Shown piece by piece: positions 24,751 through 36,660 of a stretch of 64,000 nt of DNA. This stretch comes from Sipunculus nudus (lineage: Eukaryota > Annelida > Sipuncula > Golfingiida > Sipunculidae). Numbering within the stretch: position 1 is the stretch's first letter; each line of letters begins with the position of its first letter. The notes beneath the pieces are model-generated. The model worked only from the letters and a program-made list of their open reading frames with translations. It searched no databases and had not been told where the DNA came from. Where the stretch lies: the NCBI GenBank assembly GCA_026874595.1, contig CM049319.1, positions 6,042,601 to 6,106,600 of the forward strand. Direction: 5' to 3'. A program made the position numbers and the translations under genes.

Positions 24751-25924
24751 GCGTGTTCTACCTCACGCTACGAGTCATCCGGGAATCACAAAACTCTACC
24801 CAAGGTCTGGTCAGCTGGTGCAAAGTGGTAGGAAAAAAAAGGTCATTTTCAAACGTGTCTGCAACAGTTCTGCAGATAGTTATTAGATCCATTTTGTAAA
24901 AATGTTACATTGTGACAAATATACAGGAATATACTATTATATGTCGATTATGTGCATTATTTATGTTACGATATAGATAAAAGTGTAACCAGGTATTGAA
25001 ACACTTTCATAACAGCTAATTTCATGTCACTGAAAACTGACAAAACTCTCAGCATCAGTCGAAATGGAAGAGGCACCTCTAAATTTACCAAATTATCAGA
25101 CCTCCGTGTCTACAGAAAAGTATATCTGCAAAATTAAATTTGCCAGTTATATATGGAAAAATGAAGGACTGATTCTATTCGGAGTTTGGGAGTGTAAAAC
25201 ATTTTTTTAGTGCTGGGGCATTGTTACTGTGACCGCATCATGCCAATGCTGACATGAAATGCACATAAAACCATCAAGAATGAATCCACTGAGGTATTAC
25301 TAAGAAAAACTGCTTATAAACAGACGCCGGACATTGCGCCATGGTGAGGTAAAAGGTTGGGTTGTGGAGAGAAGAATATAAGAGTACAATAACCCCACCC
25401 CCCACCCCTATAGTAAAGCCTAGATCCGCATCCTCACCAGCTACAACACTGAATATATGAGTGCAACCCCTAACCTCCCCCCCCCCCAACTACAGATTTT
25501 ATTTCAATCTTATACTTTTTTTTTTATCTTACAGAAAACACTCAAAGAGCGCATAAAAGATCTGTATTCTTATCCGCTACAAAATTAATTTCCAGATTAA
25601 CATTTGAATTGATGCTTGTTCAGTTTATATAACAAGTGACCCATGGGTCAGGACGCTCAGCTGACTGGGAAGAGATTCGCAAAAGGAAATTTTATCATCA
25701 GAATGGTAGTATATACCCATTCAACTGAAGCATCAAACAGATTAACCAACAGGCCAAGTTTTAGTCTGTATTTATATATCTCAAAAATAGAGAAAAATGT
25801 GTAAACTTTTAAAACTAGAATACGGGTAACCAACAAGTGACTACATGTATCTGCCAAAATCGGATAGTGAGGCATGGATTGAGTGGCAAGGGGAAATAGA
25901 GTGAGGTATGTTGCATATTAGCAT

Positions 25925-26770
25925 GGATGTCTGCAGCCTAAATATGTATGTAGGTTGTGCCACCTACCACAAATCCAGAAAGCTGTCCAAGTTGTATACA
26001 CCTGCAAAATTTTAGGCAGAAAAGTCAAACCACTACATGTATATGAGCGATTTTTGCCCATGGCAGACAAACAGACAAACACTGTGCAAAAATCTTTGCA
26101 GGTAACCCTTCCAGTTTTGTGTATGATAAAGACCTATGTGAGATCTAAACACATGCACAATTTTGGCCCAATCGGTCAAATGGTTCCTGAGATATGAGCT
26201 TGGATATGTGCAGCGTTAACTAGAATGTAGGTGGCGCCACCTGTCATAAAATCAAGAAAGCTGTCCACGATGTATAAACCTGCAAAATTTTACGCAGTTA
26301 TGTCGAACCACTACAGAGAAATGAGTGATTTTAGGCCACGGCAGACTAACAGACAGACGCTGTGCAAACATTGTTACAGGTGGCGCCACCATTTTTTGTG
26401 TATGTTACAGAGCTATCAAAGGGCTACATTTGTATAAATTTTATTTCCTGATCGGTCAAACGGTTCCCAAGATATAAGCTTGGATGTCATCAGCGTGAAC
26501 GTGAAAGTAGGTGGCGCCACCTGTCATAAAATCAAGAAAGCTATCCTGGATGTATACGCATGACGAATTTCAGGTGAATTAGTCAATTCACTGCAGAGAT
26601 ATGAGTGATTTTAACCCAAGGCAGATGAACAGATGGACACTGTGCAAACATGGTTACAGGTGGCGCCACCATTTTTTGTGTATGTTATAAAGCAATCCAA
26701 GGGCTACATTTGTATCAATTTTATTTCCTGATCGGTCAAACGGTTCCCGAGATATGAGTGGAAACAGACC
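25925..26770 (+). repeat. Satellite A: about 280-bp units, nearly three copies
   Basis: Unit starts (AGGTGGCGCCACCTGTCATAAAATC-type) lie at about 25,952, 26,229 and 26,509. Each unit continues with GAAAGCT(G/A)TCC, CAGA(C/T)xxACAGA, a second GGTGGCGCCACC about 150 bp in (26,379 and 26,659; degenerate in the first unit), and TCGGTCAAxxGGTTCC. The first unit is the most diverged. Confidence 0.8.
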
Positions 26771-26979
26771 CACAAATGGACACTGGATAGAGAGGAAAGG
26801 TCAGAGGTCAACGCATATTGGTTAGGCACCAGTTCACATGTGACCCGATAATAGGTGTAAGTTTGGGAAAAATCGGTCCATTAGTCTCCGAGGAGCTCTC
26901 CTGAAACGAACGCCGCCGCGGTGGAGGAACTCGGTCAAAAACATAGTATCCGCAAAACTTCGTTTTGGCGGATACAAAA

Positions 26980-29045
26980 ATACAGGTGGCTCCACCAGTC
27001 TGCAGAAACTAATAAAAACACTTAATGGTCAATATCCATGCAAAAAATCATGGTGATCTCTGCATTAGTTGTTCAGATACTTCAGTTTTTGTATCAAATT
27101 GTCCATTATTCTGAGGGATACTTCGGAGTCCTATAGCTTGAAGGATATGGGTAACAGAGACCTAATTTCAAGTTTCCACAGGCACCTTTCATGGGCCTCC
27201 TTGCATGACAAGAATGAAGATTCTAGGTCCAGTTGTTGCGATTTGTACCCTGTTGACAGATAACCACATCTTTAAAGGTCTCAAAAAAAAAGAAAAAAAT
27301 TCGTAAAAATTTGAAAAAAAATAGAGGTGGCACACCCAGTCTGCAGAAACAGATGGAACAGCTCATGATCAATATGTATGCCGAAAATCATGACCATCAG
27401 TGTTGTAGTTATTGAAATACTGCAGTTTTTGTATCAAATTTTCCATTATTCTGGGGGGGGGGGGGGGTATTTTGGACCCATACAGCTTAAAGAATATGGC
27501 TAACAGAGACCTAATTTCAAGTTTCCATGGAGACTTTTCATGGGTCTCCCTGTGTGTCAAGAATGAAGATTCTTGGTCGAGTTTTTATGATTTGTGCCCT
27601 GTTAACAGATGTTCATATCTTTAAAGGTCTCAAAAATACAGAAAAATTTCGTAAAAAAAACCGAACAAATACAGGTGATGCCACCAGTCTGCAGAAACTT
27701 ATGAAACACTCCATGATCAATATCCATGCAAACAATTATGGTTATCTCTGCATTAGTTGTTCAGATACTTTAGCTTTTGTATCAAATTTTCCATTATTCT
27801 GAGCTGTACTTTGGAGTGCCATAGCTCAAAGGATATGGGTAACAGAGACCAAATTTCAGGTTTCCATGGAGACTTATCATGGGTCTCCCTGTGTGTCAAG
27901 AACGAAGATTCTAGGTCCAGTCGTTACGACTTGTACCCTGTTGACAGATAACTACATCCTTAAGGTCTCAAAAATGGAGAAAACAATTCGTGAACATTGA
28001 AAAATACAGGTGGCGCCACCAGTCTGCACAAACTGATGAAACATCTCATGATCAATATGTATGTCGAAAATCATGACCATCAGTGATGTAGTTAATGAGA
28101 TATTGAAGTTTTTGTATGAAATTTTTGACTATTCTGGGGGGTAATTTTGGGCCCCATAGCTCAAAGGATATGGGTAACAGAGACCTAATTTCTGGTTTCC
28201 ATGGAGACTTTTCATAGGTCTCTCAGTGTGTCGAAAATGAAGATTCTAGGTACAGTCGTTACGATTTGTGCCACGCTAACAGATGACAGCATCCTCAAAG
28301 GTCTCAAAAATAGAGGAAAAAATCGTAAAAAAATCAAACAGTACAGGTGGCGCCACCAGTCTGCAGGAACTGATCGAACATCTCATGATCAATATGTATG
28401 CCGAAAATGAAGACCATCAGTGATGTAGTTATTGAAATATTGAAGTTTTTGTATGAAATTTTTTACTATTCTGGGGGGGTACTTTGGGGCCCCATAGCTC
28501 GAAGGATATGGGTAACAGAGACCTAATTTCTGGTTTCCAAGGAGATTTTTCATGGACCTCTCAGTGTGTCAAGAATTAAGATTCTAAGTCCAGTCTTTAT
28601 GATTTGTGCCTTGTTAACAGATGTTCACATTTTTAAAGGTCTCAAAAATAGAGAAAAAAATTCGTAAAAAATCGAAAAATACAGGTGGCGCCACCAGTCT
28701 GCAGGAAGTGATGTAACATCTCATGATCAATATGTATGCCAAAAATCATGACCATCAGTCAAGTAGTTAATGAGATATTGAAGTTTTTGTATGAAATTTT
28801 TGACTTTTCTGGGGGGTACTTTGGGGCCACATAGCTCGAAGGATATGGGTAACAGAGACCTAATTTCTGGTTTCCAAGGAGATTTTTTATGGGCCTCTCA
28901 GAATCCCAAGTTACAAGGTTCTAGGTCCAGCGGTTACGATTTGTGCCTGGTTAACGGACGGACAGACGGACAGACGGACAGACGGACGACGGACAAAGAG
29001 TGATCGCTATAGCTCAGATGACTTTCAGTCAGCTGAGCTAAAAAA
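26980..29045 (+). repeat. Satellite B: about 340-bp units, six copies
   Basis: GGTGGCGCCACCAGTCTGCA or a mutated form marks unit starts at 26,985, 27,326, 27,674, 28,009, 28,346 and 28,684, spacing 335-348 bp. Each unit contains TCATGATCAATATGTATG, GTTTTTGTAT(C/G)AAATT, an expandable G-run, AAGGATATGGGTAACAGAGACC and GAAGATTCTxGGTC. The last unit runs into GACAGACGGACAGACGGAC and ends ...CAGTCAGCTGAGCTAAAAA, a terminus I associate with bivalve interspersed elements. Short frames repeat in each unit (for example GNRDLISSFH) but are broken differently, so coding is unlikely. Confidence 0.85.
28950..29045 (+). mobile_element. Likely 3' terminus of the satellite-bearing element
   Basis: A (GACG)GACA run followed by GATCGCTATAGCTCAGATGA and CAGTCAGCTGAGCTAAAAA. 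The array stops exactly here. A tandem-repeat core with a fixed end resembles the pearl or Helitron-like elements described in bivalves; the family is inferred. Confidence 0.4.
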
Positions 29046-30254
29046 CGAGAAAACGCCTCAAGAGAACGCATTCCCTTATTTTATGAAGCCATAGAGGAAA
29101 AAAAGCTCTTTATTGATGTTATATCACTACACCTCTCTTATGACGACGCCATTACAACACTCCAGGTCACAAAAGGGATACAATACCTGTTTCGTACCCC
29201 CCCCCCCCCCCGTAGGAAGGTAGGCTTATATTGGCTGGCGAGTTTTTTTTCTGTATCAGTATGTGGGTTAAACATTTTTATGGCTAGATTTTCTTAGGTT
29301 TCCCAGATAGAAAAATCATTGAATACATTTTTTAAAATTTTTTCCCTTTCTTCTGCCGGTATTTGCGCTATATCTCAAATATGGCTGATTTAAAAGAACG
29401 ACCTTGGTCACAATAATAGTCATATGTGACAGATATACACATGATATTTATTTTTGACCATATTTCCAAGATTCTCGGTTATTACAAACATCTAGTTTTT
29501 GCCTGTCACCAAAAGCGCTCCTATAAATTTTGCTGAAAAATGTCGGCCACGATCCAAGGAAAGAGTAGCTAAATGCTGGAGCAAATATGTGTGGGATGTA
29601 GGCCCCGTATTATATGGAGAGACAAAAAAAAAACCAACAGAAAACAGGTAAAAGGTGACGCATATTTTAAACCTGGGTCCAGGATGACATGCATGTTTTT
29701 TGGTTCGTTTAAAAGTTTGCCGTTTGTTCCTAGGCCGGTGATCCGTCAAAATAATTGCTAGATATTTCTTATTACTTTAGAGATATATGACAGACAAGCA
29801 AACAAACAAACCAGCGATAAGCGCTGATCATATAAACCTCAAACACCTTGCCTCGCGGAGATAATGATATCGTCAACCGAACTTTGAGAACATCTCTAAT
29901 ACCAAGTAGGAATTTTGCAAGTCATGAAGATATGTAGATACAAGATATAACACGGAAGTTAAAATAAGAGCTTGATAAACAGCGATATAGCAGCTAAGTG
30001 GCTAATCATGTAACCACATTGTGTTTCATTTAAGTTTTTAGCGTGCTATGTCACGACTTTAATTTCACGAGTGTTTGAATTGTTATGAAATTAGGGTATA
30101 GTAAAAAAAGGCACATGAAAGGCATGTGAATGCATGATTTAAAATGGGTCACTCTCCATCACGGTTTGAGTTGGTACATGGTATTATACTTCAAATGAAG
30201 GTTATAGTGTCACCCATAAACTTACGCAGAGGTCATACGGTGCACTCTGCTTTC
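29046..30254. other. Intergenic DNA with weakly repeated blocks
   Basis: No gene. The block at about 29,270-29,400 (TTAGGTTTCCCAGATxGAAxxATCATTGA, later GACCTTGGT) weakly matches 36,105-36,240 (TTAGGTTTCCGGGATGCAGAACCATTGA, GACCTTTGGT), so both may derive from one dispersed repeat. Confidence 0.35.
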
Positions 30255-30262
30255 GCTCAACC
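30255..30262. other. Left 8-bp target-site duplication of the hAT-like element
   Basis: GCTCAACC, paired with GTTCAACC at 30,813-30,820, one mismatch. Confidence 0.6.
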
Positions 30263-30433
30263 CAGGGGCGTCAATGCAGGGGTGATGGGGTTATATATCA
30301 CCCCCCCCCCCCCCACACACACACACACAGTTTTTAGCAAGGGGGATGGTCAATGTAATCATCTGCCCTGCTATTCAGAGAATAACATTTGTATATTGAA
30401 AATGAAATATATAAATATGAGAATCCAATATGC

Positions 30434-30437
<4 letters not shown>

Positions 30438-30482
<45 letters not shown>
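30438..30482. repeat. (AT)n microsatellite left of the nested MITE
   Basis: About 45 bp of AT directly abutting the pogo-like element. Confidence 0.95.
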
Positions 30483-30485
<3 letters not shown>

Positions 30486-30666
30486 TGAGACCTCGTTGTG
30501 TCGAACTCGCTTAAGTCGAATACCCCGCTTACGTCGAAGTTACTGACTCGATTTTCTGGGCAACTCTAGTTAAACTATAACCAAATAAAACCCGCTTGTG
30601 TCGAACCTCGGATTTGTCGAAGATTTCTGAGGGTCCCTTCTACTTCGACACAACGAGGTTTCACTG
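30483..30666 (+). mobile_element. pogo/Tigger-like MITE
   Basis: 184 bp with near-perfect terminal inverted repeats: left CAGTGAGACCTCGTTGTGTC (continuing GAA), right end complementary as CAGTGAAACCTCGTTGTGTC, one mismatch. TA dinucleotides flank both ends (30,481-30,482 and 30,667-30,668), as expected for Tc1/mariner/pogo target duplication. The sequence contains repeated GTGTCGAA and AGTCGAA motifs and no coding frame. It sits inside an AT microsatellite. Confidence 0.85.
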
Positions 30667-30670
30667 TATA

Positions 30671-30673
<3 letters not shown>

Positions 30674-30716
<43 letters not shown>

Positions 30717-30740
30717 TATATGTGTGTGTGTATGTGCGTG
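30674..30740. repeat. (AT)n then (GT)n microsatellite
   Basis: AT run to about 30,711, a short AAATATATA interruption, then TGTGTGTGTGTATGTGCGTGT. Confidence 0.9.
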
Positions 30741-31085
30741 TATAGGCGTTTATAAAAAAAAATCTAAGCCTGCGAGTCATCCCCTTCCCTTGAAGATAAA
30801 TTGACGCCACTGGTTCAACCAATGCTTGCTACAGCAGCTGACACAAGACCAATAATTGTATCAGCCCAACGAGAGTGGTGTAACTCGGATTTCAGAGCTA
30901 GATGCTCAATGCGAAACATTTTTCTGGTAATATTTTGTAGCTTGCACCTGCCGCTATGTGGCATATTCTGGCTCCAAATTGTATTTATTGATAAAAACTT
31001 CAAAAGAATTAAGTGGATTTCAATGACATGACAAGGAAAAAATTTATAGACAGTCTGTTTAGTTTTGAGAGCTCCTATCCTTGTT

Positions 31086-31115
31086 GGTGGAGGTATGCGC
31101 TCTATGTGTGCTTTC
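31086..31115 (+). repeat. Short dispersed repeat end, copy 2
   Basis: GGAGGTATGCGCTCTATGTG matches the 5.88-kb copy over its first 16 bases. Confidence 0.4.
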
Positions 31116-31522
31116 TTGTGTGGAAACGAGCGAAGTGAATGGTCCTAATGATGTATGAGCGATGTACAAAACCTATGTCTGGAACAGGAGTAGAGCACTC
31201 CCGAACATTCGGACATCGCCATCCCGAGGTCATAATAAACATGCCCAGCGATTAGTGTGAGAGCACCAGAGAACGCTTGTAGTGTTACTATTGTTACGGA
31301 TTTCAATTCACATCATGAGTGTCTTCAGCACTGCAAAAGCAACAGTTCAATATGAAAAAATTCATTAGATGGCAGCAATAAGCAACTGTTATGTCCGCAG
31401 TCAGGCCCCGAAATCTGTCTCAATTCGTTTCCAAAGTTCTGTTTCTCTTTAGTCAAAAAGAAGTTTCGCAGTGCGTTTTTAAGTACACTTACTGATAAAT
31501 TAAACAACGAACGGTATTTCAG

Positions 31523-31608
31523 GTCTGCACCTAACGGACACTCAACTTAAAAGTAAAGTAAAGGGCAAGTTATATCCAGAAGTCTCTAAGTTCATGTTTT
31601 AATAATAA
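31523..31608 (+). repeat. Dispersed repeat fragment, copy 2
   Basis: Counterpart of 24,668-24,750, with GGCAAGTTATAT and CTAAGTTCATGTTTTAAT conserved. Confidence 0.6.
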
Positions 31609-33007
31609 ATGAATTCAGGTGATCCTCACGCGTTAAGTCCGATTAACCTCTATAGCTGGCGTCATTAAACACACTCAGAAATAACTTGGTAAAAATACTT
31701 TTTGCTAAGAAGAATAAATCATCCTTTAAATTTTTACAAAGCTCACGTTGGAAGTTCTTACCAAGAAGTCATGCAATTTTGTCTTTAAACTTTGTCAACT
31801 TGTAAAATTATCCGATGCACTGACTGCGCTCAGGTCAAAACTATACCCATAGTGCTGGGCAAGGTACCTACGCACCTGTTGGTTTGAGGTCATTTCGTAC
31901 TTATATCAGGTAACTTCGATCAATTCCTTTTAACACTTTGTCCCCAGTTGAAAGGCCATTAATTCAGAATGTAACTTCAAAATCACATCGATAGTTCTCC
32001 ATAGCAAAGCCAGTACGATATTGACGTGAAGGTTAATACGTCCTTTGCCGTTCTTTGTAACAGAAGGTCGTCTAGTTCTATGATGCCGGCACGGCCATCT
32101 GTCACGTATTCCACCCAGAAAAACTCTTCCACGTGTTGGCTCCTCCAATTCTTGACGCATGACTCTGAGAATACCCCGGGTGCTAAGCGGTGGAAACTTC
32201 CTCGGTCGTACGGTACAGTTCAAACGACCAACACCATCACAGGAATTGCTGTACAAAGCAGGAAAGGACACTGTATTTGATTTGACGTGAACTCACTTAT
32301 TTGAACTACCATGTGTCCTGCGGACAGATTATGTGATCAATGGTTATGTAAGTGCAGGAATGCTACCGACTCTTTGAACGTGCCTGTACACCGCCAAAGA
32401 TTATATATCAACTTTACAACAGGGGACGAGGCTCGCTGCGCAAGGACGGTGATTTAACATGATCATTTATCAATAAGCAAAATAGTTTTCGCAGTTGTAT
32501 TTTATTTTTACCACTGAGCAACCATCCGTATTTCCCTAAATAGATAATAAATACGACAGTCATTGGGAGATATAGTGTTCATTGGTTGGTTAGCAATATA
32601 TCAACCGATGGTGAATAGATCAATTTTAATCTTTTTGTTAAATCTCAGGGGGATTCCCTTTTGTCCAGCCGCCACTGGTCTCAACTTTTTTTTACACTCT
32701 TAAGGTTTTTTCTTTGTGGAATTGTAAGCCAATATGTTAGGTGTGAAAAAATTGAGGTTGGTCTGATGTCAGCCTTGGGCAATTTTAGCTTATAAGCATA
32801 AAACAAATGGCTGCCAAAATAATAATAAAAAAAAATACCAAAATTACCACAAGTACCTCAACTTTTGACATGGAGGGTCAACTAATATATGGATTATAGG
32901 TATGGTGACCCAGATAATTCATTTTTGGTATTGTTTTTGGTCGTAGTTACCATCATTTTCAAAATAAGTGTACCGCTGTTTAAAAAAACGTGTAAATCAT
33001 GAATGTA

Positions 33008-33180
33008 CAGTAAAACCTGTGTAATTAGACCAACGGTGGGCCAAAAATGGTCTAAAATCACAGGTTGTCTTAATAGACATGTCAATTATAACCAATGTGA
33101 ATGCTTTTGGTCCACTCAAAGGTGGTCTTTATAGAAAGGTAGTCGTATTATACAGGTGGTCTTTCAGACAGGCTCTACTG
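33008..33180 (+). mobile_element. pogo-like MITE
   Basis: 173 bp bounded by TA on both sides (33,006-33,007 and 33,181-33,182). The left end is CAGTAAAACCTGTGT; the right end read in reverse is CAGTAGAGCCTGTCT, giving an imperfect terminal repeat. Internal inverted blocks GGTCTAAA and GGTGGTCTTT are present. No coding frame. Confidence 0.7.
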
Positions 33181-34273
33181 TACTATACTGACCTATAAAT
33201 TCTGTTAATACGTGGATTCCACTGTACTCTGCGTATTTTATTTTTATAATTTGGAATAAAATGACTAATTAAACGCTTAGGTATAGATGTAGATGACCAA
33301 ATGTACTAAAGCACAGTTGTTATACATTATATTTGAAAAATATTATATTTATTACATTAATATAATTACATTAGTTACTTATATATGGCCTTTTTTTTAT
33401 AAAACAATAAGATCAAAACGTGCATAAACAACAGTTATCTACTATTTTGGATTTATTTTTATATTTACAACTTCAACAAAACTTTTTAGTGCTGGAATGA
33501 ATGACGAATTAAATGAGCATACATTGAATCAAACTAATTCAAAATGGCATCTTTACGGAAATTTTGATTTGCATGGTCGATCGGAAATATGTTTGTATAA
33601 CATGTGTCGGACTATATTATATTGTCGTTTAAAATATATCTCAGGTATGGCTGCAGGCTTTCATCAACATGATATTGATTATTCGACTGGAATGTGATTT
33701 TGAGTTGTGGGTGGCGCTTCCTATACTGAGTAACTTGTGCTAGTAGAAATCATTTTCTCACTTTTCAGTGGATAAAAAGAAAAGATAGTTAATGGCAAAG
33801 AAAGTAATTTTGAAAATGGTATCCTTACAGAAACATTCAATTTTGATCTATCGCAAAATTTGACAAATAATGTCTATGACACATCATTCAGACGTTATGT
33901 CACTTACCAAATTTCCCCAGATCACCGGCAGCCATGCATCAGTATCAAATCTATTTTTTTACGAGGATAATAATGCGTTATAATAAAAGTTTATAAAATT
34001 CTACCTCCCTGATTCCCCAAAGATAATGTGGACCATAATATAAAGAGAAATTACTTTTTTTTTAACATTTAAACCTAAAAAATGTATGGACGCATATGTC
34101 TGCAACGTGTAGATGTATGCACATACATAAGCACAGAAAGCCCCAAGGGTTAATACAATCAACGGTATAGTGTTAAGCCGGTACAAACACCATGAACAGT
34201 CGCATACAGGTCGAAAAATTTGTTTTTAATTTCACCATGTATACTCTTTTTCTTGTTTCTATATGAGAAGAAA

Positions 34274-34277
<4 letters not shown>

Positions 34278-34311
<34 letters not shown>
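34278..34311. repeat. (AT)n microsatellite
   Basis: About 34 bp of AT. Confidence 0.95.
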
Positions 34312-34312
<1 letters not shown>

Positions 34313-34503
34313 TTTCATAAAGTAAACACTTATTATAATTATATTTAATTATAATTACGATTATACTTCATTATATAACTAATACGCAAAATCTTAATAA
34401 CTGGACGAGGACCCAAGTTAACATCGAAATAGTTGAAATAATCGTTTATTAGTGGTAAACAATTTAAAAATCTGATATCATTCATCATAGCTATCTTTAA
34501 ATA

Positions 34504-34661
34504 CAGTGGGATTACTATTAATTCTATTAGATATCAATCTTTACCTTTTGACTTGAATTCCACCATGGACCTTTTATTCACAAAGGTTTTATTTTCGGGA
34601 TTATTCCCCTATCGCGAAAATCTGAACTTTGAAACCCTCGCGAACAAAGAGGCAACCACAG
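34504..34661 (+). mobile_element. Possible mariner/pogo-type MITE
   Basis: Begins TA-CAGTGGGATTAC and ends GGCAACCACAG-TA, whose reverse is CTGTGGTTGCC, so the ends are only approximately inverted. The interior ATCGCGAAAATC and CCTCGCGAACAAAG resembles MITEs common in marine invertebrates. Confidence 0.4.
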
Positions 34662-35524
34662 TATATTGCTTCTAGATAACATTGGCACTAGCAAGATCAC
34701 CTGTGGGAACAATTGTTGGTTCGAACCTCTGATGATCTAAAATCCTTAGCGACTGATCCTTCCAGTAATCAACACGTAGATCCTAAAGTTTTAACTTATA
34801 ATATCAATGCCCATTTAAGATATGTCGTAAATACTGAAATTTTAAATACGTTATTTTCATGACACTCAGCAATGTTTATATTTTATATGAATATTCATAT
34901 AAATATAAACATGCTGAATATATAATATATTACAATTTGATGCAATGACGTTAATTATAGGAAAAGTTAGTGATAATTCAGGACATTCACCATGGTTATT
35001 TTCTTTATGAATGATAATTAGTGTACATTGCTAAGAGTCCCCAGGCCATGTCCGTCACATGAAACAGTGGACACTGAGACAGTCTTATTATATCTTGATA
35101 GCAATCTCTGTTTACCTCATGGGCCATCCAATGGAGGAAATTCAACCTTTCCAGATCATTAGCCTCTTTCGTTCCTGTGACTCTCTCAGTGTCATTTAAT
35201 TAGCAGATAAACATTAATGTAATCAGATCAGTAGGAGTATGTTCCAGTCATAAAATCTTTCAATTAAGTGAAAGTGTTAAATGCAGCAAGACCTTACTTG
35301 TCCTAGTGTAGCTCTAGACATATGGGTGCATTTTAGAAGCCTATTACATTATCTAGATGGCAGCAGTGGCATTTGCAGAATAAAATATGAATGCCTCAAA
35401 TGAAAGACCAGTATATGGTATACTAATTTAGTAATTTTCCTGTTTATTACATACTTATAATCCTTACCCGAGAGTCTTGATAAACAGTACAAACGAATGA
35501 AGTTTAAGGTACAGTGCTCTGTCA

Positions 35525-35715
35525 TGAGTTTTTAAAGTGACTGGAAAGTAATTGTAAAGTAATTGAAATTACAGCTATTTTCATGTTTGTAATCATTACA
35601 ATTACAATAACTTGTAATTGAATTTTGTCCAATTACAAATTACATTCAATTACTTGAAGAAATGTAATTAAGTACAGGTAATTACAAATACACATTACAA
35701 TTACCCCAACCCTGG
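35525..35715 (+). mobile_element. Fragment of a GTAATTACAATT-rich DNA element (hAT-like end)
   Basis: Repeated GTAATTG and CAATTAC motifs in both orientations, ending ATTACAATTACCCCAACCCTG. That terminus fits a hAT-style CAGGGTTGGGGTAATTGTAAT end. The left terminus is not seen, so the copy is probably truncated. Confidence 0.4.
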
Positions 35716-36436
35716 CCTTTGTGTCAAATATCAAGGTAACTATGGAATTCTTGTTTTAGTATAACTGTGGCGGCCATTTTGTATTATGCTAATTAGCTCA
35801 AATGCCCCCAGGTTGACAGCGGGACAACTTTACTATTTTTTATACCTGATATGTAGGCAAACTAAATCCACCCAGAAAAAAATCTGAAGACCATAAAACA
35901 AGGTTAGCAGAAAAGTTGACCTTTGGCTACCGGACTACTTTGGCAGTTCCACTCTCTAATTCATAACGTAATGGCCATAATGGGTAAGCCAAATTTATTT
36001 TATAAACTTCAATCCAGGGATAATAGGGGAAGCTTGAGAAAGCTGATGTGTTTCCTTCTGTCTCATTTTCTGGGCCCACGATTTTATTTGGGATGGGGCA
36101 GGTCTTTTTTTAGGTTTCCGGGATGCAGAACCATTGAGGAGAATTTTCTTTTTCTTTCTTTTCCTTCTTTATCTTCTTCTTCCTGTGTTTGTACTAGACC
36201 TCTGTATCTGATTTTCCAAAAATGACCTTTGGTAAGACTTTATTTAGGATCATGTACTTAACTTTGGATCCTGAAAGGAGGTTTCATGTGATCGCGGGGC
36301 GACTGTCGATCTATAATTTAAAGATGCAACTTGTTCTTCCCGGAGAAACCGTAGATGCTTATCACATAATCTCTCATATAAAAATCGTGATATTTTATGA
36401 ATTTTTTTAAGGACCTTGGCATGGGTTGAAAACAGC

Positions 36437-36660
36437 ATCTTTCATTGGCAGATGGTTGCCACATCGTTAATTAATAGATGGTTACCACATCGTTAATTAA
36501 CAGATGGTTACCCCTAACATTAGGAAATGGTTACCACGTCTATCATCAACAGAGGATTACCAAATCCTTTTCCAGCCGATATTGACCATATCGTTCATTA
36601 ACAGATGGTCATCACATCGTTCATTAACAGATGGTAACTTTATCATTCCTTAGTAGGTGG
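36437..36660 (+). repeat. Left edge of the 26-bp satellite (degenerate)
   Basis: About eight diverged units, for example CAGATGGTTGCCACATCGTT, AACAGATGGTTACCCCTAAC and AACAGATGGTCATCACATCG. The array is cut off here by the next feature. Confidence 0.8.

Larger units (their letters stand above)
22901..25924. other. Intergenic DNA, AT-rich
   Basis: No gene recognised. Contains an (AT)n run and one member of a dispersed pair (24,668-24,750), both listed separately, plus poly-C runs near 25,390-25,490. Confidence 0.45.
30263..30812 (+). mobile_element. hAT-like non-autonomous transposon carrying nested insertions
   Basis: Terminal inverted repeats CAGGGGCGTCAAT (30,263-30,275) and ATTGACGCCACTG (30,800-30,812) match at 12 of 13 positions. 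The flanks GCTCAACC (30,255-30,262) and GTTCAACC (30,813-30,820) match at 7 of 8, an 8-bp target duplication typical of hAT elements. The interior has poly-C and CA runs, two AT microsatellites and a nested pogo-like MITE; there is no transposase frame. Confidence 0.75.
30821..33007. other. Intergenic DNA; one GC-richer island
   Basis: Includes the second copies of two dispersed fragments (31,086-31,115 and 31,523-31,608). The 31,960-32,280 stretch is GC-richer and has overlapping open frames on both strands, the longest 113 codons on the minus strand, but none shows a domain I recognise. Confidence 0.4.

Noticed and set aside
29573-29761. 62-codon frame with KKKTNRKQ
   Set aside because: Short, no domain, low-complexity stretch.
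34700-34760. tRNA gene suggested by GGTTCGAACC
   Set aside because: Only the B-box-like motif fits; no A-box or acceptor stem could be paired.
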